Below are positions 1 through 6,661 of a DNA stretch of 9,651 nucleotides, in pieces. The notes below the pieces were generated by a model. It made no database searches, was not told where the DNA came from, and was given only the letters and a program-made list of their open reading frames with translations. The translations under genes were made by a program, and so were the position numbers. The DNA lies in contig CAIVDX010000434.1 of the NCBI GenBank assembly GCA_903904805.1, positions 1 through 9,651 of the forward strand, read 5' to 3'. The stretch comes from an uncultured Rhodospirillales bacterium. Lineage in GTDB: Bacteria; Pseudomonadota; Alphaproteobacteria; Acetobacterales; Acetobacteraceae. How positions within the stretch are numbered: position 1 is the stretch's first letter; every line of letters begins with the position of its first letter.

Positions 1-505
1 ACAGCGGCTTTGCCTTGAAAACCAGCAGGATCGCCTCTTCCTCGGGGTCGTCGTTGAAATGCTGATGCACGCAGCCATTCTCGACGATCATGATATCGCC
101 GGCCTTCCAGTCGATGCGCTTCTGATCGTGGATGTCATAGCCACGGCCTTTCAGCACATAGAACACCGCCGAGTTCAGGTGCCCGTGCTTCTGGCCGAAT
201 GAGCCGGGGGCATAGACCTCGATATGCGTCTCGATCGACTGCGTGACCTGCGCGTGCTGCGGGCTGATCACATGCTTGCCGTACAGCCCCGGCCCGCCCT
301 TCCAGGGCACATCCTTCGAGCTATACACACGCGGTTCATCGAGCAGGCGCTGATAGAGATGCGAATAGGTGCCCTCGAGCGCGCGGACGAAGGTGCGCTT
401 CTTCGCCCAGCGCTCCCATTTCTGCTGCAGCTCCTCCGAATATTCATGCTCGGGCGGCTGGTTATGGCCGAGCTGGGGAGGTTGGCGTTCATACATGCCA
501 GTCAT
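1..505 (-). CDS. cupin-domain protein, gentisate-dioxygenase-like 3-His metal site (C-terminus off window)
   Basis: 168 codons are visible from an ATG at 505; the C-terminus lies beyond the left edge. An AAGGAG ribosome site lies just upstream of that ATG and decides the start. Residues 1-90 are a polar, largely helical lead-in. The cupin barrel occupies about 91-165: motif 1 gives H107 and H109 (KHGHLNSAVFYVLKG), motif 2 gives G136, H147 and N151. The Glu that normally follows the HxH pair is replaced by Ala113, so the metal site would be 3-His, as in gentisate and related ring-cleaving dioxygenases, whose motif also has Ser-Ala at this place. There is no signal peptide, so it is probably cytoplasmic. 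It is the last visible gene of the operon, 46 bases after the Bug binding-protein gene. The fold is clear. Whether it is an enzyme (Fe(II) dioxygenase) or a sensor or storage cupin is unknown, and no substrate can be read from the sequence. Confidence 0.85.
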   Translation of the reverse strand, partial: MTGMYERQPPQLGHNQPPEHEYSEELQQKWERWAKKRTFVRALEGTYSHLYQRLLDEPRVYSSKDVPWKGGPGLYGKHVISPQHAQVTQSIETHIEVYAPGSFGQKHGHLNSAVFYVLKGRGYDIHDQKRIDWKAGDIMIVENGCVHQHFNDDPEEEAILLVFKAKPL

Positions 506-551
506 TACAGGCTCCTTCGGGTCATTCGTGGGCGCATCGTGTTCGGAATAC

Positions 552-1496
552 TCATGTGCTGGACAGGCGGGTGCGCCAATGCGCAACAAACTCGGCCTGC
601 TCGCGCATCATCAAGGCGGTTGCCGATGGATCGAGCGGATCGAGATTGGCATCGTTGCGCCGCGCCCAGTCCTGCACCGAGGGCTCCCGCATCGCACTCG
701 CCAGCGCGTCGGACAGCGCATCGCGGATATTGGCGGGCAGCTTCGGCGGTCCGGCCACCGGGCGCAGCTGCAGCACCTTGGAGAGCTCCGGCTGACCCAG
801 CCGCGCGGCATCAGTGGCGCCGGCGATGGAGGTGCTCGGTTCGAAGCTGCAGATGATGCGCAACAGGCCCGAGCGCTGCATTCCCATCATCGCCGTGAGC
901 GAGCAGATCGCCGCATCGCCGTCACCGCGCACCGCGGCGACGATATAATCGGTGGTGCCCTTGTAGCCGGAGATGATCTGGGCGGGGATCTGCAGCAGCT
1001 CGGCGGCGATCTTGGTGGCAAGATAGCCGGTGGAGGCCTGGCCGGTGGAGGTGAATTTGAGTGGCCGCTTCTTCGCCAGCGCCAGCAGATCATCCATGCT
1101 CTTGATCGGACCGTCGGCGGCCACCGCCAGACCATAGGGATCGCGGCCGAGATTGCCGATCCAGGTGAGGTTCTGCGCGTCGAACCCCAGCCCGTCGAGC
1201 AGGAACAGGCCGGGGATATTGAAGCAGCCGATCGTGTTCCCGTCGGGCCGCGCGCGCCAGATCATGTTGGCGGCTCGCGCCCCTGCACTGCCCTCGGCAT
1301 TGTTCGGCAGCACCTGTGCGCCCCCCAGGGCGCGGCTCATACCGGGGATCACCTGGCGTGCGTAGGTGTCGAAGCCACCACCCGGGGCGAAGGGGATCAC
1401 GAAGCTGAGGTCCTTGCTCGGCGTCCATGCGCGGGCGACGCCGGGCAGCAGAGCCGCGGCGGCGGCACACGTCATCTCTCTGCGACCCAGCCTCAT
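552..1496 (-). CDS. Bug/TctC-family tripartite tricarboxylate transporter substrate-binding protein
   Basis: 314-residue periplasmic solute-binding protein of the Bug (TctC) family, which binds carboxylates and other small organic anions for TctAB membrane partners or acts as a sensor. The start at 1496 is chosen because GGGAG lies 6 bases upstream and a signal peptide follows at once; in-frame ATGs at 1511 and 1514 are alternatives, and a longer frame reaching 1643 runs into the upstream gene and is not protein-like. The signal peptide has a twin-arginine-like pair (R5-R6), a hydrophobic stretch at 10-21 and probable cleavage after A-R-A23. The mature protein shows the family hallmark PFAPGGGFDTYAR near the N-terminus, then RARPDGNTIG and a STGQASTGY segment in the second lobe. 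Length is typical. No TctA or TctB gene is in the window, so it is an orphan here; its neighbours are chromate-type transporters (67 bases upstream) and a cupin. The ligand cannot be predicted. Confidence 0.93.
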   Translation of the reverse strand: MRLGRREMTCAAAAALLPGVARAWTPSKDLSFVIPFAPGGGFDTYARQVIPGMSRALGGAQVLPNNAEGSAGARAANMIWRARPDGNTIGCFNIPGLFLLDGLGFDAQNLTWIGNLGRDPYGLAVAADGPIKSMDDLLALAKKRPLKFTSTGQASTGYLATKIAAELLQIPAQIISGYKGTTDYIVAAVRGDGDAAICSLTAMMGMQRSGLLRIICSFEPSTSIAGATDAARLGQPELSKVLQLRPVAGPPKLPANIRDALSDALASAMREPSVQDWARRNDANLDPLDPSATALMMREQAEFVAHWRTRLSST

Positions 1497-1563
1497 CACG
1501 CACTCCCGCATCATCTTGTTCTGCAGCGGTCTTTTCAGCCAGGACGCATCCGGTTGCAATAAG

Positions 1564-2094
1564 CTAGGGTGCCAGCAGCATGAAGGCCCCGCCGCCCAGC
1601 GCCACCAGCACCAGCGGCTGCGCCTTGCGGCTGGCCAGCACAATGGTGGCCACCAGCGGCGTGACCAGCCAATGCAGCCAGCCTCCCTCCGCGCCGCGGA
1701 TCAGCGTGTAGCTGGTGGCCAGGATCATCCCCGAGGCCACCGGCATCAGCCCCTTTTCGACCGCGCGCTGCCAGGGGGCGCCGCGATGGCGCGACCAGAG
1801 ATGTGCCAGCATACAGATCAGCATCGCGCTGGGGATGAACATCGCGGCCGTCGCCACCAGTGCGCCCGAGAGCCCCGCCACGTGCCAGCCGATCAGCGCA
1901 ACGATCAGGCTGCCAGGTCCCGGCGCCATCCGCGCGATGGCATAGTCAGCCATGAATTGCGCATCGCTCAGCCAGCCATGCACCTCCACCACCTGGCGCT
2001 GCATCTCGGTCACCACCGACTGCCCGCCGCCCACCGACACCAGCGACAGCGGGGCGAACAGCAGCAGCAGCGTCAGCAGCGGGTTCTCACGCAT
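1564..2094 (-). CDS. chrA: short-chain chromate (CHR) transporter, second subunit
   Basis: 176-residue half-size member of the chromate ion transporter family (inner membrane), partner of the preceding CHR gene. The ATG at 2094 is used because it overlaps the stop of the upstream gene by 8 bases, a coupling pattern expected for a two-subunit transporter; an earlier in-frame start would overlap by about 95 bases and add a non-protein-like stretch. Family signatures are SLVSVGGGQSVVTEMQ (18-32) and the conserved segment ARMAPGPGSLIVALIG (54-69), followed by hydrophobic helices at about 70-98, 115-133 and 140-175. Known CHR proteins move chromate, probably by mimicry of sulfate; short ones work as pairs. 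Here the substrate is uncertain because no chrB-type regulator or reductase is present and the operon continues with a Bug binding protein and a cupin. Confidence 0.93.
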   Translation of the reverse strand: MRENPLLTLLLLFAPLSLVSVGGGQSVVTEMQRQVVEVHGWLSDAQFMADYAIARMAPGPGSLIVALIGWHVAGLSGALVATAAMFIPSAMLICMLAHLWSRHRGAPWQRAVEKGLMPVASGMILATSYTLIRGAEGGWLHWLVTPLVATIVLASRKAQPLVLVALGGGAFMLLAP

Positions 2095-2665
2095 GGCGCC
2101 CGCTCCATAGCTGCCAGACGATGCCGACGGCGCCGAGCCCGACAATGATCGGCAGCCCCGGCAGGCGTAGCGGGCCGGCAAGGATGAAGCACAGCACCAT
2201 CAGCGCCGTCGGCACCGCCTGCTTCACCACCGGCCGCGCCGCCTGCAGCCCCATCGCCAGCGAGAGACCCACCGATACGCTGATCGCGCCAGCCAGGAAG
2301 CGCCCGGTGGCCTGATACTGCCCGACCAGCTCAAAAAATCCGGCGATCAGCCCGATCAGGAACAGGCCCGGCACAACAATCGCGGCCATCGCCGCGGCCG
2401 CCCCGGTGGCACCATACAGCCGCCAGCCGATCCAGATGGACAGGTTCACCACATTCACGCCGGGCAGAGCCTGCGCCACCGCGAGGCCGGAGAAGAACTC
2501 CTCTGCCGTCAGCCACTCATGCTTGCGCACGAAGGTCTGCATCATCCAGCCGGTGAGCCCGCCGCCCAGCGAGGTCGCCCCGACCGTGGCGATCGCGCCG
2601 GTCAGCTGCATCAGGCTCGGCTTGGCGGGGCGGGGTTTCGGACTGGAGGTCGTCGTCTCGCTCAA
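2087..2665 (-). CDS. chrA: short-chain chromate (CHR) transporter, first subunit
   Basis: 192-residue half-size CHR-family membrane protein. It begins with TTG at 2665, not ATG; a strong AGAGGGAGG ribosome site 7 bases upstream supports this start. Residues 1-17 are a polar cytoplasmic tail. The CHR signatures follow: TSLGGGLTGWMMQ (31-43) and the motif GLAVAQALPGVNVVNLSIWIG (60-80), equivalent to the ALPGP..NL motif of the family. Later helices lie at about 83-117, 122-142 and 150-187. It is the first gene of the presumed four-gene operon and overlaps the second CHR gene by the 8 bases ATGCGTGA. The two halves together equal a long-chain ChrA. Each half has its own start and its own CHR motifs, so this is a real pair and not a frameshifted single gene. 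Function as chromate or sulfate transporter is by family only. Confidence 0.93.
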   Translation of the reverse strand: MSETTTSSPKPRPAKPSLMQLTGAIATVGATSLGGGLTGWMMQTFVRKHEWLTAEEFFSGLAVAQALPGVNVVNLSIWIGWRLYGATGAAAAMAAIVVPGLFLIGLIAGFFELVGQYQATGRFLAGAISVSVGLSLAMGLQAARPVVKQAVPTALMVLCFILAGPLRLPGLPIIVGLGAVGIVWQLWSGRHA

Positions 2666-2716
2666 GCTGCCGCCTCCCTCTGCCCGTCGGTTCCGGCCAC
2701 GCGCCGAATGCGGGGC

Positions 2717-2744
2717 AAGCTAGCGGCTTCATCCCGCGCCGCAA
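2717..2744 (-). promoter_or_regulatory. possible promoter of the CHR-Bug-cupin operon
   Basis: In the 117-base divergent gap between the CHR and UPF0114 genes, the minus strand reads TTGCGG, 16 bases, TAGCTT. This is a fair -35 (4 of 6 to TTGACA) with a weak -10, about 50 bases upstream of the TTG start. No equally good pair is seen for the divergent plus-strand gene. This is a pattern match only. Confidence 0.22.
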
Positions 2745-2782
2745 GGCGTTTAGCCTGCCGCGAACGCAACGGGAGTGTCGCG

Positions 2783-3289
2783 ATGGGCTGGCTGCACAGG
2801 ATGATCGAGCGGGTGCTGTTCGCCTCGCGCTGGCTGATGGCGCCGGTCTATCTGTGCCTGGCCGCCACGCTCGCGCTGATCGGGGTGAAATTCATCCAGG
2901 AGCTGGTCGAGACCGTCCCGCATGTGCTGGAGCTGAAGGACACCGAACTGATCGCCGACGCGCTCACGCTGGTCGATCTCACTCTGGTGGCCAATCTGCT
3001 GCTGGTGGTCACGCTGGTCGGCTACGAGAATTTCGTCTCGCCGCTCGACGAGACCAGGCTGGGCGAGCGGCCGAGCTGGCTCGACCATCTGGATCTGGGT
3101 GCGGTGAAGCAGAAGCTGATCGGCTCGATCGTCTCGATCGCGGCGATCGACCTGCTCAAGCGCTTTCTGGAGGTGCACGCCACGCCGAACCAGGACCTGG
3201 TGATCCAGGTGCTGATCTTCATGTCCTTCGTCGTCGCCGGCCTGCTGATGGCGCTCACCGAATGGCTGGGCACCCACGCGAAGGAATAA
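2783..3289 (+). CDS. UPF0114 / YqhA-family inner-membrane protein
   Basis: 168 residues from an ATG at 2783, preceded by GGGAG 7 bases upstream. A longer frame from 2519 runs through the divergent operon and is not the gene. Four hydrophobic segments are visible at about 14-36, 61-82, 112-127 and 138-158. The sequence carries conserved family features: SRWLMAPVYL (15-24), an acidic-headed second helix with DLTLVANLLLVVTLVGYENFVS (65-86), and SIVSIAAIDLLKRFLE (115-130). YqhA-type proteins are widespread small membrane proteins of unknown biochemical role, so none is assigned here. The gene stands alone: divergent from the CHR operon (117-base gap) and convergent with the BLUF-TetR gene, whose stop lies 19 bases away. 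No terminator hairpin with a T-run is visible in those 19 bases, so read-through or antisense overlap into the regulator gene is possible. Confidence 0.9.
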   Translation: MGWLHRMIERVLFASRWLMAPVYLCLAATLALIGVKFIQELVETVPHVLELKDTELIADALTLVDLTLVANLLLVVTLVGYENFVSPLDETRLGERPSWLDHLDLGAVKQKLIGSIVSIAAIDLLKRFLEVHATPNQDLVIQVLIFMSFVVAGLLMALTEWLGTHAKE

Positions 3290-3308
3290 CCCCGCCCGGC
3301 GAGCGACA

Positions 3309-4358
3309 TCAGGCGCCCGGCGCCGGCTCTGCCCCGCGCATGGCCCGTGTCAGCGTCGAGGCCATGTCGTCGCGGAACCGCGTGCCGTGCAACTGGTCCG
3401 GCGCATGCAGCGCGGCCATCTTGGCCTGCGCGGCGATGCCGGCGAGCGCCATGGCGATGCGCTCCTGCCGGGTCGGGTCCGCGCTGGTCAGCCCATTGCG
3501 CTCCAGCGTCTGCACCACCAGTCCGGCGAATGCCCACAGCTCGGCATAGGCAATCCGGTGATAATCGCGCAGCGCGACCAGGCGGATGCGCAGCGGGATG
3601 AGATCATTGGAGAGATATTGCTGGCTCACATTGTCGGCGATCTCCCCGGCCAGCTGCGCCTCGTTGTCCACGCGCAGTTCGGCGAGCCTGCCAGCGAAAT
3701 TGGCGATGCGGCTGGTCTGCCAGCGATGCACCATCAGGCCAACGATCTGCTCGGTGGAGGAGAAATAGCGATAGGCCGTGTTGAGGCTGACATTGGCCTC
3801 GGCTGCCACTGCCTTCATCGAGGCGTCGGTCAGACCGTCGCGCAGCAAGACGCTGCGCGCCGCCGCCAGAAGCCTGTCGAGCGTGACGTCGGCACGGCTT
3901 TGCCTGGGTGTGGTGTTGACGGCGGTGGCCGGTCGTCCGGCCTCCAGCTTGCGGATGCTGCCCAGCAGGGAGTCCCATGAAATGGCAGGCTCCTGCGCCG
4001 CCTTCTCCACCTGCGACAGCACCGACGACGTTTGCTCCGGCGTCAGATCGTGCTCTGTCAGCAGTTCCATGCCCCAACTGGGGTAGGAGCGTGTGCCGAC
4101 CCTCATATCGATCAGCAGCGTCACGTCGGCGTGGCGTGGGTCGCGCCGGATCCGGTGATAGAGGTCCTGCGGCGCGAGGGCCGCTCCCTCCAGCACCTGA
4201 ATAAAGCTGCCCTGCGCGAACAGCAGCCGCCCGGTGATGCCGAGCGCAAGGTTGCGCGCGCCCGCGCGCTCGGCGAGTTCGCGGAGGTCGGCGTCGGTCC
4301 AGTTTTGGTTCGACCGGCTCGTATAGGCGAGGCAGCGCAGCGGTATGTCAGCCTCCAC
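3309..4358 (-). CDS. BLUF blue-light sensor fused to TetR-family transcriptional regulator
   Basis: 349-residue two-part protein. Residues 6-100 form a BLUF domain, which binds FAD and responds to blue light: Y12, N36 (in NLALGITG), Q54 (FIQVLEG), W95 and M97 (PSWGMEL). These match AppA Tyr21, Asn45, Gln63, Trp104 and Met106 with identical spacings (24, 18, 41, 2). Residues 101-140 would be the BLUF capping helices, then a short linker. Residues 157-205 are a TetR-type DNA-binding domain, with the helix-turn-helix in ASMKAVAAEANVSLNTAYRY (179-198). The remaining ~145 residues are a helical dimerisation/ligand region of normal TetR size, so a whole repressor has gained a light sensor in front. 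The start is GTG at 4358 with a poor ribosome site. A GGAGG inside the first codons raises the chance that translation begins a few codons later, still before Y12. It lies 103 bases after a luciferase-like monooxygenase gene, probably in one operon. Domain calls are firm; target genes and light response are inference. Confidence 0.93.
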   Translation of the reverse strand: MEADIPLRCLAYTSRSNQNWTDADLRELAERAGARNLALGITGRLLFAQGSFIQVLEGAALAPQDLYHRIRRDPRHADVTLLIDMRVGTRSYPSWGMELLTEHDLTPEQTSSVLSQVEKAAQEPAISWDSLLGSIRKLEAGRPATAVNTTPRQSRADVTLDRLLAAARSVLLRDGLTDASMKAVAAEANVSLNTAYRYFSSTEQIVGLMVHRWQTSRIANFAGRLAELRVDNEAQLAGEIADNVSQQYLSNDLIPLRIRLVALRDYHRIAYAELWAFAGLVVQTLERNGLTSADPTRQERIAMALAGIAAQAKMAALHAPDQLHGTRFRDDMASTLTRAMRGAEPAPGA

Positions 4359-4461
4359 ATCGTAGAGAATCGTCCGTATCGGAGTTCTGGGTGCCCTGTG
4401 TTGACGGTTTTTTTTAAATCGCGCCTCTCCTGGCCTGGCGTCCGAAATGGTCGGTGCGGCG
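4359..4461 (-). other. 103-base spacer with an A8 tract upstream of the BLUF-TetR gene
   Basis: The spacer between the monooxygenase stop and the BLUF-TetR start holds an uninterrupted run of eight A on the minus strand (4408-4415) about 50 bases before the GTG. It may be bent DNA or an UP-like element of an internal promoter. Nearby, at 4387-4398, the plus strand reads CTGGGTGCCCTG, sharing GGGTG and CCCTG half-sites with the palindrome at 5577-5593 but without its 3-base centre. No convincing -35/-10 pair and no terminator hairpin are seen, so co-transcription with the monooxygenase gene remains possible. Confidence 0.35.
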
Positions 4462-5538
4462 CTAGGCCACCGCCCGCACCGGCGTCTCGGTGAAATGCGG
4501 CATCACCTCGGCGGCGAACAGCCGGATCGAGGCCAGCGCCTGCTCCAGCTTCATGGTGTGGAAATTCACCTGCAATGAGGCATGGTCGAAGCCGCCGCTG
4601 TCGGCCTGCGCCTTCGCGATGCCCGCGCGGATCTCCGCCGGGGTGCCGATCCAGGCGGCGTTGGACTCGATCAGGCTGTCCATCGTGGTGGTCTTCAGCC
4701 CCTCGATCACCTTGTCGTAGCCCGGATAATCCTTCGAGCTGACACCATCGATCCAGCCCGAGGCGGCATTCACCAGGCTGTTCAGATAGGATTGCAGCCG
4801 ATCGCGGGCGATGTCGCGCGCGACCGCGCCATCGGCATTGCAGACCATGTGATAGGCAATCAACACCTCGCCCTTGCCGGGATGGCCAGCGTCTTTCCAG
4901 GCCTGGCGATAGACCGCGATCAACTCGCGCATTTTCGCCCCGGCGAGCGGGATCGCCATCACCGCGTAGCCCTTGCGGCCGGCGAAGGCGAAGCTGTCGG
5001 GCGAGGCGATCGAGGCGACGAAGAATTTCGGCCGCGGCGTCTGCGTCGGGCGTGGCAGCGAGGTGGTGGGCGGGAAGGAATGGAACTGGCCCTGGCTGCT
5101 CACATTCTCCTGCGTCAGCAGCATCTCGATCTGCTCAAGCCCCTCGCGGTAGCGGGCGATGCTCTCGTCGGGGTTGATGCCGAAGCGCTCGAACTCATGC
5201 GGCAGGAACGCGCGGGCGAAGCCGACATCCAGCCGACCACCAGAGATCGCGTCGGCCATGCCGATCTCGCCGGCCAACTTCAGCGGGTTGTTGAACACCG
5301 GCAACAGCGCCCCGGTGATGATGCGCGCCTGCTTGGTGCGCATGGCGATCGCGGTCAGGAAGATCAGCGGGTTGGGCGTATAGCCGCCATAGGGCGTGAA
5401 ATAATGCTCGACCGTGCGCACATGGCGGTAGCCGAGACGATCGGCTTCCTCGGCAATGGCGATGGCGTCGCGGAAATAATCCTCGGCGGATTTTTCTTCA
5501 GGCCCCACGTCGGGAAAAAACTGGATGCCGAACTGCAT
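4462..5538 (-). CDS. luciferase-like flavin-dependent monooxygenase (LLM class)
   Basis: 358 residues from an ATG at 5538, preceded by a strong GGAGG ribosome site. It is a TIM-barrel member of the bacterial luciferase superfamily, which oxidises a substrate with O2 and reduced flavin. Matches to the luciferase alpha type include the VEHYF segment at 43-47 (LuxA has AEHHF here), the strand and turn around ITGALLPVFNNPLKLAGE (74-91), ISGGRLDVGFAR (98-109) and ASIASPDSFAFAGRKG (175-190). FMN is more likely than F420 as cofactor because of the closeness to LuxA/alkanal-type members, but this is inference. No LuxB partner, flavin reductase or fatty-acid reductase gene is nearby, so light emission is not implied. 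It is probably the first gene of an operon with BLUF-TetR (103-base gap). A 17-bp palindrome lies 39-55 bases upstream of the start codon, a reasonable operator position. Substrate unknown. Confidence 0.93.
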   Translation of the reverse strand: MQFGIQFFPDVGPEEKSAEDYFRDAIAIAEEADRLGYRHVRTVEHYFTPYGGYTPNPLIFLTAIAMRTKQARIITGALLPVFNNPLKLAGEIGMADAISGGRLDVGFARAFLPHEFERFGINPDESIARYREGLEQIEMLLTQENVSSQGQFHSFPPTTSLPRPTQTPRPKFFVASIASPDSFAFAGRKGYAVMAIPLAGAKMRELIAVYRQAWKDAGHPGKGEVLIAYHMVCNADGAVARDIARDRLQSYLNSLVNAASGWIDGVSSKDYPGYDKVIEGLKTTTMDSLIESNAAWIGTPAEIRAGIAKAQADSGGFDHASLQVNFHTMKLEQALASIRLFAAEVMPHFTETPVRAVA

Positions 5539-5576
5539 GGCACTTCCTCCGTATGCTGATTAGTTGGCGCATCGTC

Positions 5577-5593
5577 GCAGGGTGGGACCCTGC
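5577..5593. promoter_or_regulatory. 17-bp perfect palindrome, candidate TetR-type operator
   Basis: GCAGGGT-GGG-ACCCTGC: two perfect 7-base arms around a 3-base centre, 39-55 bases upstream of the monooxygenase start codon. TetR-family repressors commonly bind palindromes of 15-20 bp in the promoter of their own or a neighbouring operon, and a BLUF-TetR gene lies downstream. No T-run follows, so it is not an intrinsic terminator. Binding by the BLUF-TetR protein is inference. Confidence 0.4.
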
Positions 5594-5616
5594 CTGTCCA
5601 GAGGGGTTTTCATACC

Positions 5617-5653
5617 AACAAAAAAGGCCGGCCCGCATGCGCGGACCGGCCTT
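5617..5653 (-). terminator. intrinsic terminator of the alpha/beta-hydrolase gene
   Basis: On the minus strand an inverted repeat (arms AAGGCCGG and CCGGCCTT, one C-A mismatch, then four more G-C pairs around the loop ATGC) is followed at once by a T-run ending TTTTTTGTTG. It begins 22 bases after the stop codon at 5676. It separates the hydrolase transcript from the monooxygenase operon downstream, so that operon needs its own promoter between about 5539 and 5616. Confidence 0.88.
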
Positions 5654-5675
5654 GATCGTGGGTTCGGCAACAGCC

Positions 5676-6341
5676 TCAGTCGGCGGCGAGCGCCATCTGA
5701 CGCGCGGCCATCTTCATGCCGACATGATCCTCCACCGCCTCGGCGATGGTGTCCACATGGTTGGCGAAGATATGGTCGGCATCTGCCAGCACGCGGTAAT
5801 CGACCTTCACGCCCTTCTGGGTGTTCAGCTTGTCGACAAGCTTCCGCACCGAGGGCTCGGGCACCATGTCGTCCAGCTCGCCATGCATCATCAGCCCGCC
5901 GGTGGGGCAGGGGGCAAGGAAGCCGAAATCATAATGCGCCGCCGGCGGGGCGATCGACACCCAGCCCGAGATCTCCGGCCGGCGCATCAGCAGCTGCATG
6001 CCGACAAAGGCGCCGAACGAATAGCCGGCGATCCACAGCCCGCCCGAGTTCGGGTTGACCATCTGCATCCAGTCCAGCGCGGCTGCGGCGTCGTTGATCT
6101 CGCCGAAGCCGCCATCATAGCGGCCCTGGCTGCGACCCACGCCGCGGAAATTGAAGCGCATCACCGAGAAGCCCATCTTCTGGAACGTCTGGTACATCGT
6201 ATAGGTGATGCGGTTGTTCATGGTTCCGCCATGCATCGGGTGCGGATGCAGAACCAGCGCCAGCGGAGCGCCGGCCTTCTTGGAATGATGATAACGACCT
6301 TCAAGCCGGCCATCAGGACCGGCAAACATCACCTCAGGCAT
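5676..6341 (-). CDS. alpha/beta-hydrolase (dienelactone-hydrolase/Tex30-like)
   Basis: 221 residues from the ATG at 6341. Longer frames reach 6566 but the added part is not protein-like, and the family usually begins with a short strand like MPEVMFAGPDGRLEGRY. The ribosome site is weak (GGAA 13 bases away); ATG at 6329, directly after GAGGTG, is the alternative. The oxyanion-hole segment LHPHPMHGGTMNN lies at 31-43, RFNFRGVGRSQG at 62-73, the nucleophile elbow GYSFG at 106-110 gives Ser108, GELDDMVP (154-161) gives acid Asp157, and DADHIF gives His190: a complete Ser-Asp-His triad. No signal peptide is seen, so it is cytoplasmic. Esterase or thioesterase-like hydrolysis is likely; the substrate is unknown. 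The gene is monocistronic, closed by its own terminator, and divergent from the cysE operon. Confidence 0.92.
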   Translation of the reverse strand: MPEVMFAGPDGRLEGRYHHSKKAGAPLALVLHPHPMHGGTMNNRITYTMYQTFQKMGFSVMRFNFRGVGRSQGRYDGGFGEINDAAAALDWMQMVNPNSGGLWIAGYSFGAFVGMQLLMRRPEISGWVSIAPPAAHYDFGFLAPCPTGGLMMHGELDDMVPEPSVRKLVDKLNTQKGVKVDYRVLADADHIFANHVDTIAEAVEDHVGMKMAARQMALAAD

Positions 6342-6511
6342 GATGTGCTGAATTTCCGTTCTTGTTAAAGGTTCTGCCCATATCCGACTACCAGTACGGA
6401 TCGCGCACGAACTGCCAAACCAAGGCCCCAACCGGGACCGACCTCGTCCTGCCCACTCACTCCTTGCCCGTCTCCCCGCATCCTTAGAGACTTGCGTGCC
6501 CTCGCGCCGGC

Positions 6512-6523
6512 GTGTCCCGACGT
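6512..6523 (+). repeat. 12-bp direct repeat, copy 1
   Basis: GTGTCCCGACGT, identical to 6691-6702, with 167 bases between the copies, both in the divergent non-coding region. This copy sits within CGTGTCCCGACGTCG, which contains the small palindrome CGACGTCG. It lies 171 bases upstream of the hydrolase start. A shared regulator site is possible. Confidence 0.5.
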
Positions 6524-6661
6524 CGATTGAAGATGCGTATAGAACTCCGCCACGGCGTAAGCCCATGAATTCCAGGAAATATTATCACCTGGTCCATGCG
6601 CCGCGCCCGCACCTCCTGTCGCTCGTTCCTCGACCGATGATCAGGCAGAACCGTGGAGCGG

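Noticed and set aside
369..1562. 397-codon plus-strand open frame opposite the Bug gene
   Set aside because: The composition is low-complexity and shadow-like, and the opposite strand encodes a clear Bug protein with signal peptide and ribosome site.
2087..2094. The two CHR genes as one chrA broken by a frameshift
   Set aside because: Each half has its own start and the proper CHR motifs; paired short-chain CHR genes with small overlaps are a known natural form.
3290..3330. GC-rich repeats between the convergent UPF0114 and BLUF-TetR genes as a bidirectional terminator
   Set aside because: There are overlapping CCCGGCG and GGCGCC runs but no clean stem with a T-run on either strand, and most of it lies inside the regulator's coding end.
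4401..4418. TTGACGG followed by an eight-T run on the plus strand, read as a promoter or terminator
   Set aside because: No -10 lies at the right distance and no gene follows on that strand; no stable hairpin precedes the T-run, so it is not a terminator.
4462..5538. A lux bioluminescence operon
   Set aside because: Only a LuxA-like superfamily member is present; there is no LuxB, LuxCDE or flavin reductase nearby, and most such proteins are ordinary monooxygenases.
4582..5559. 325-codon plus-strand open frame opposite the monooxygenase gene
   Set aside because: It is a mirror frame with no recognisable domain; the minus-strand luciferase-like gene has full family motifs.
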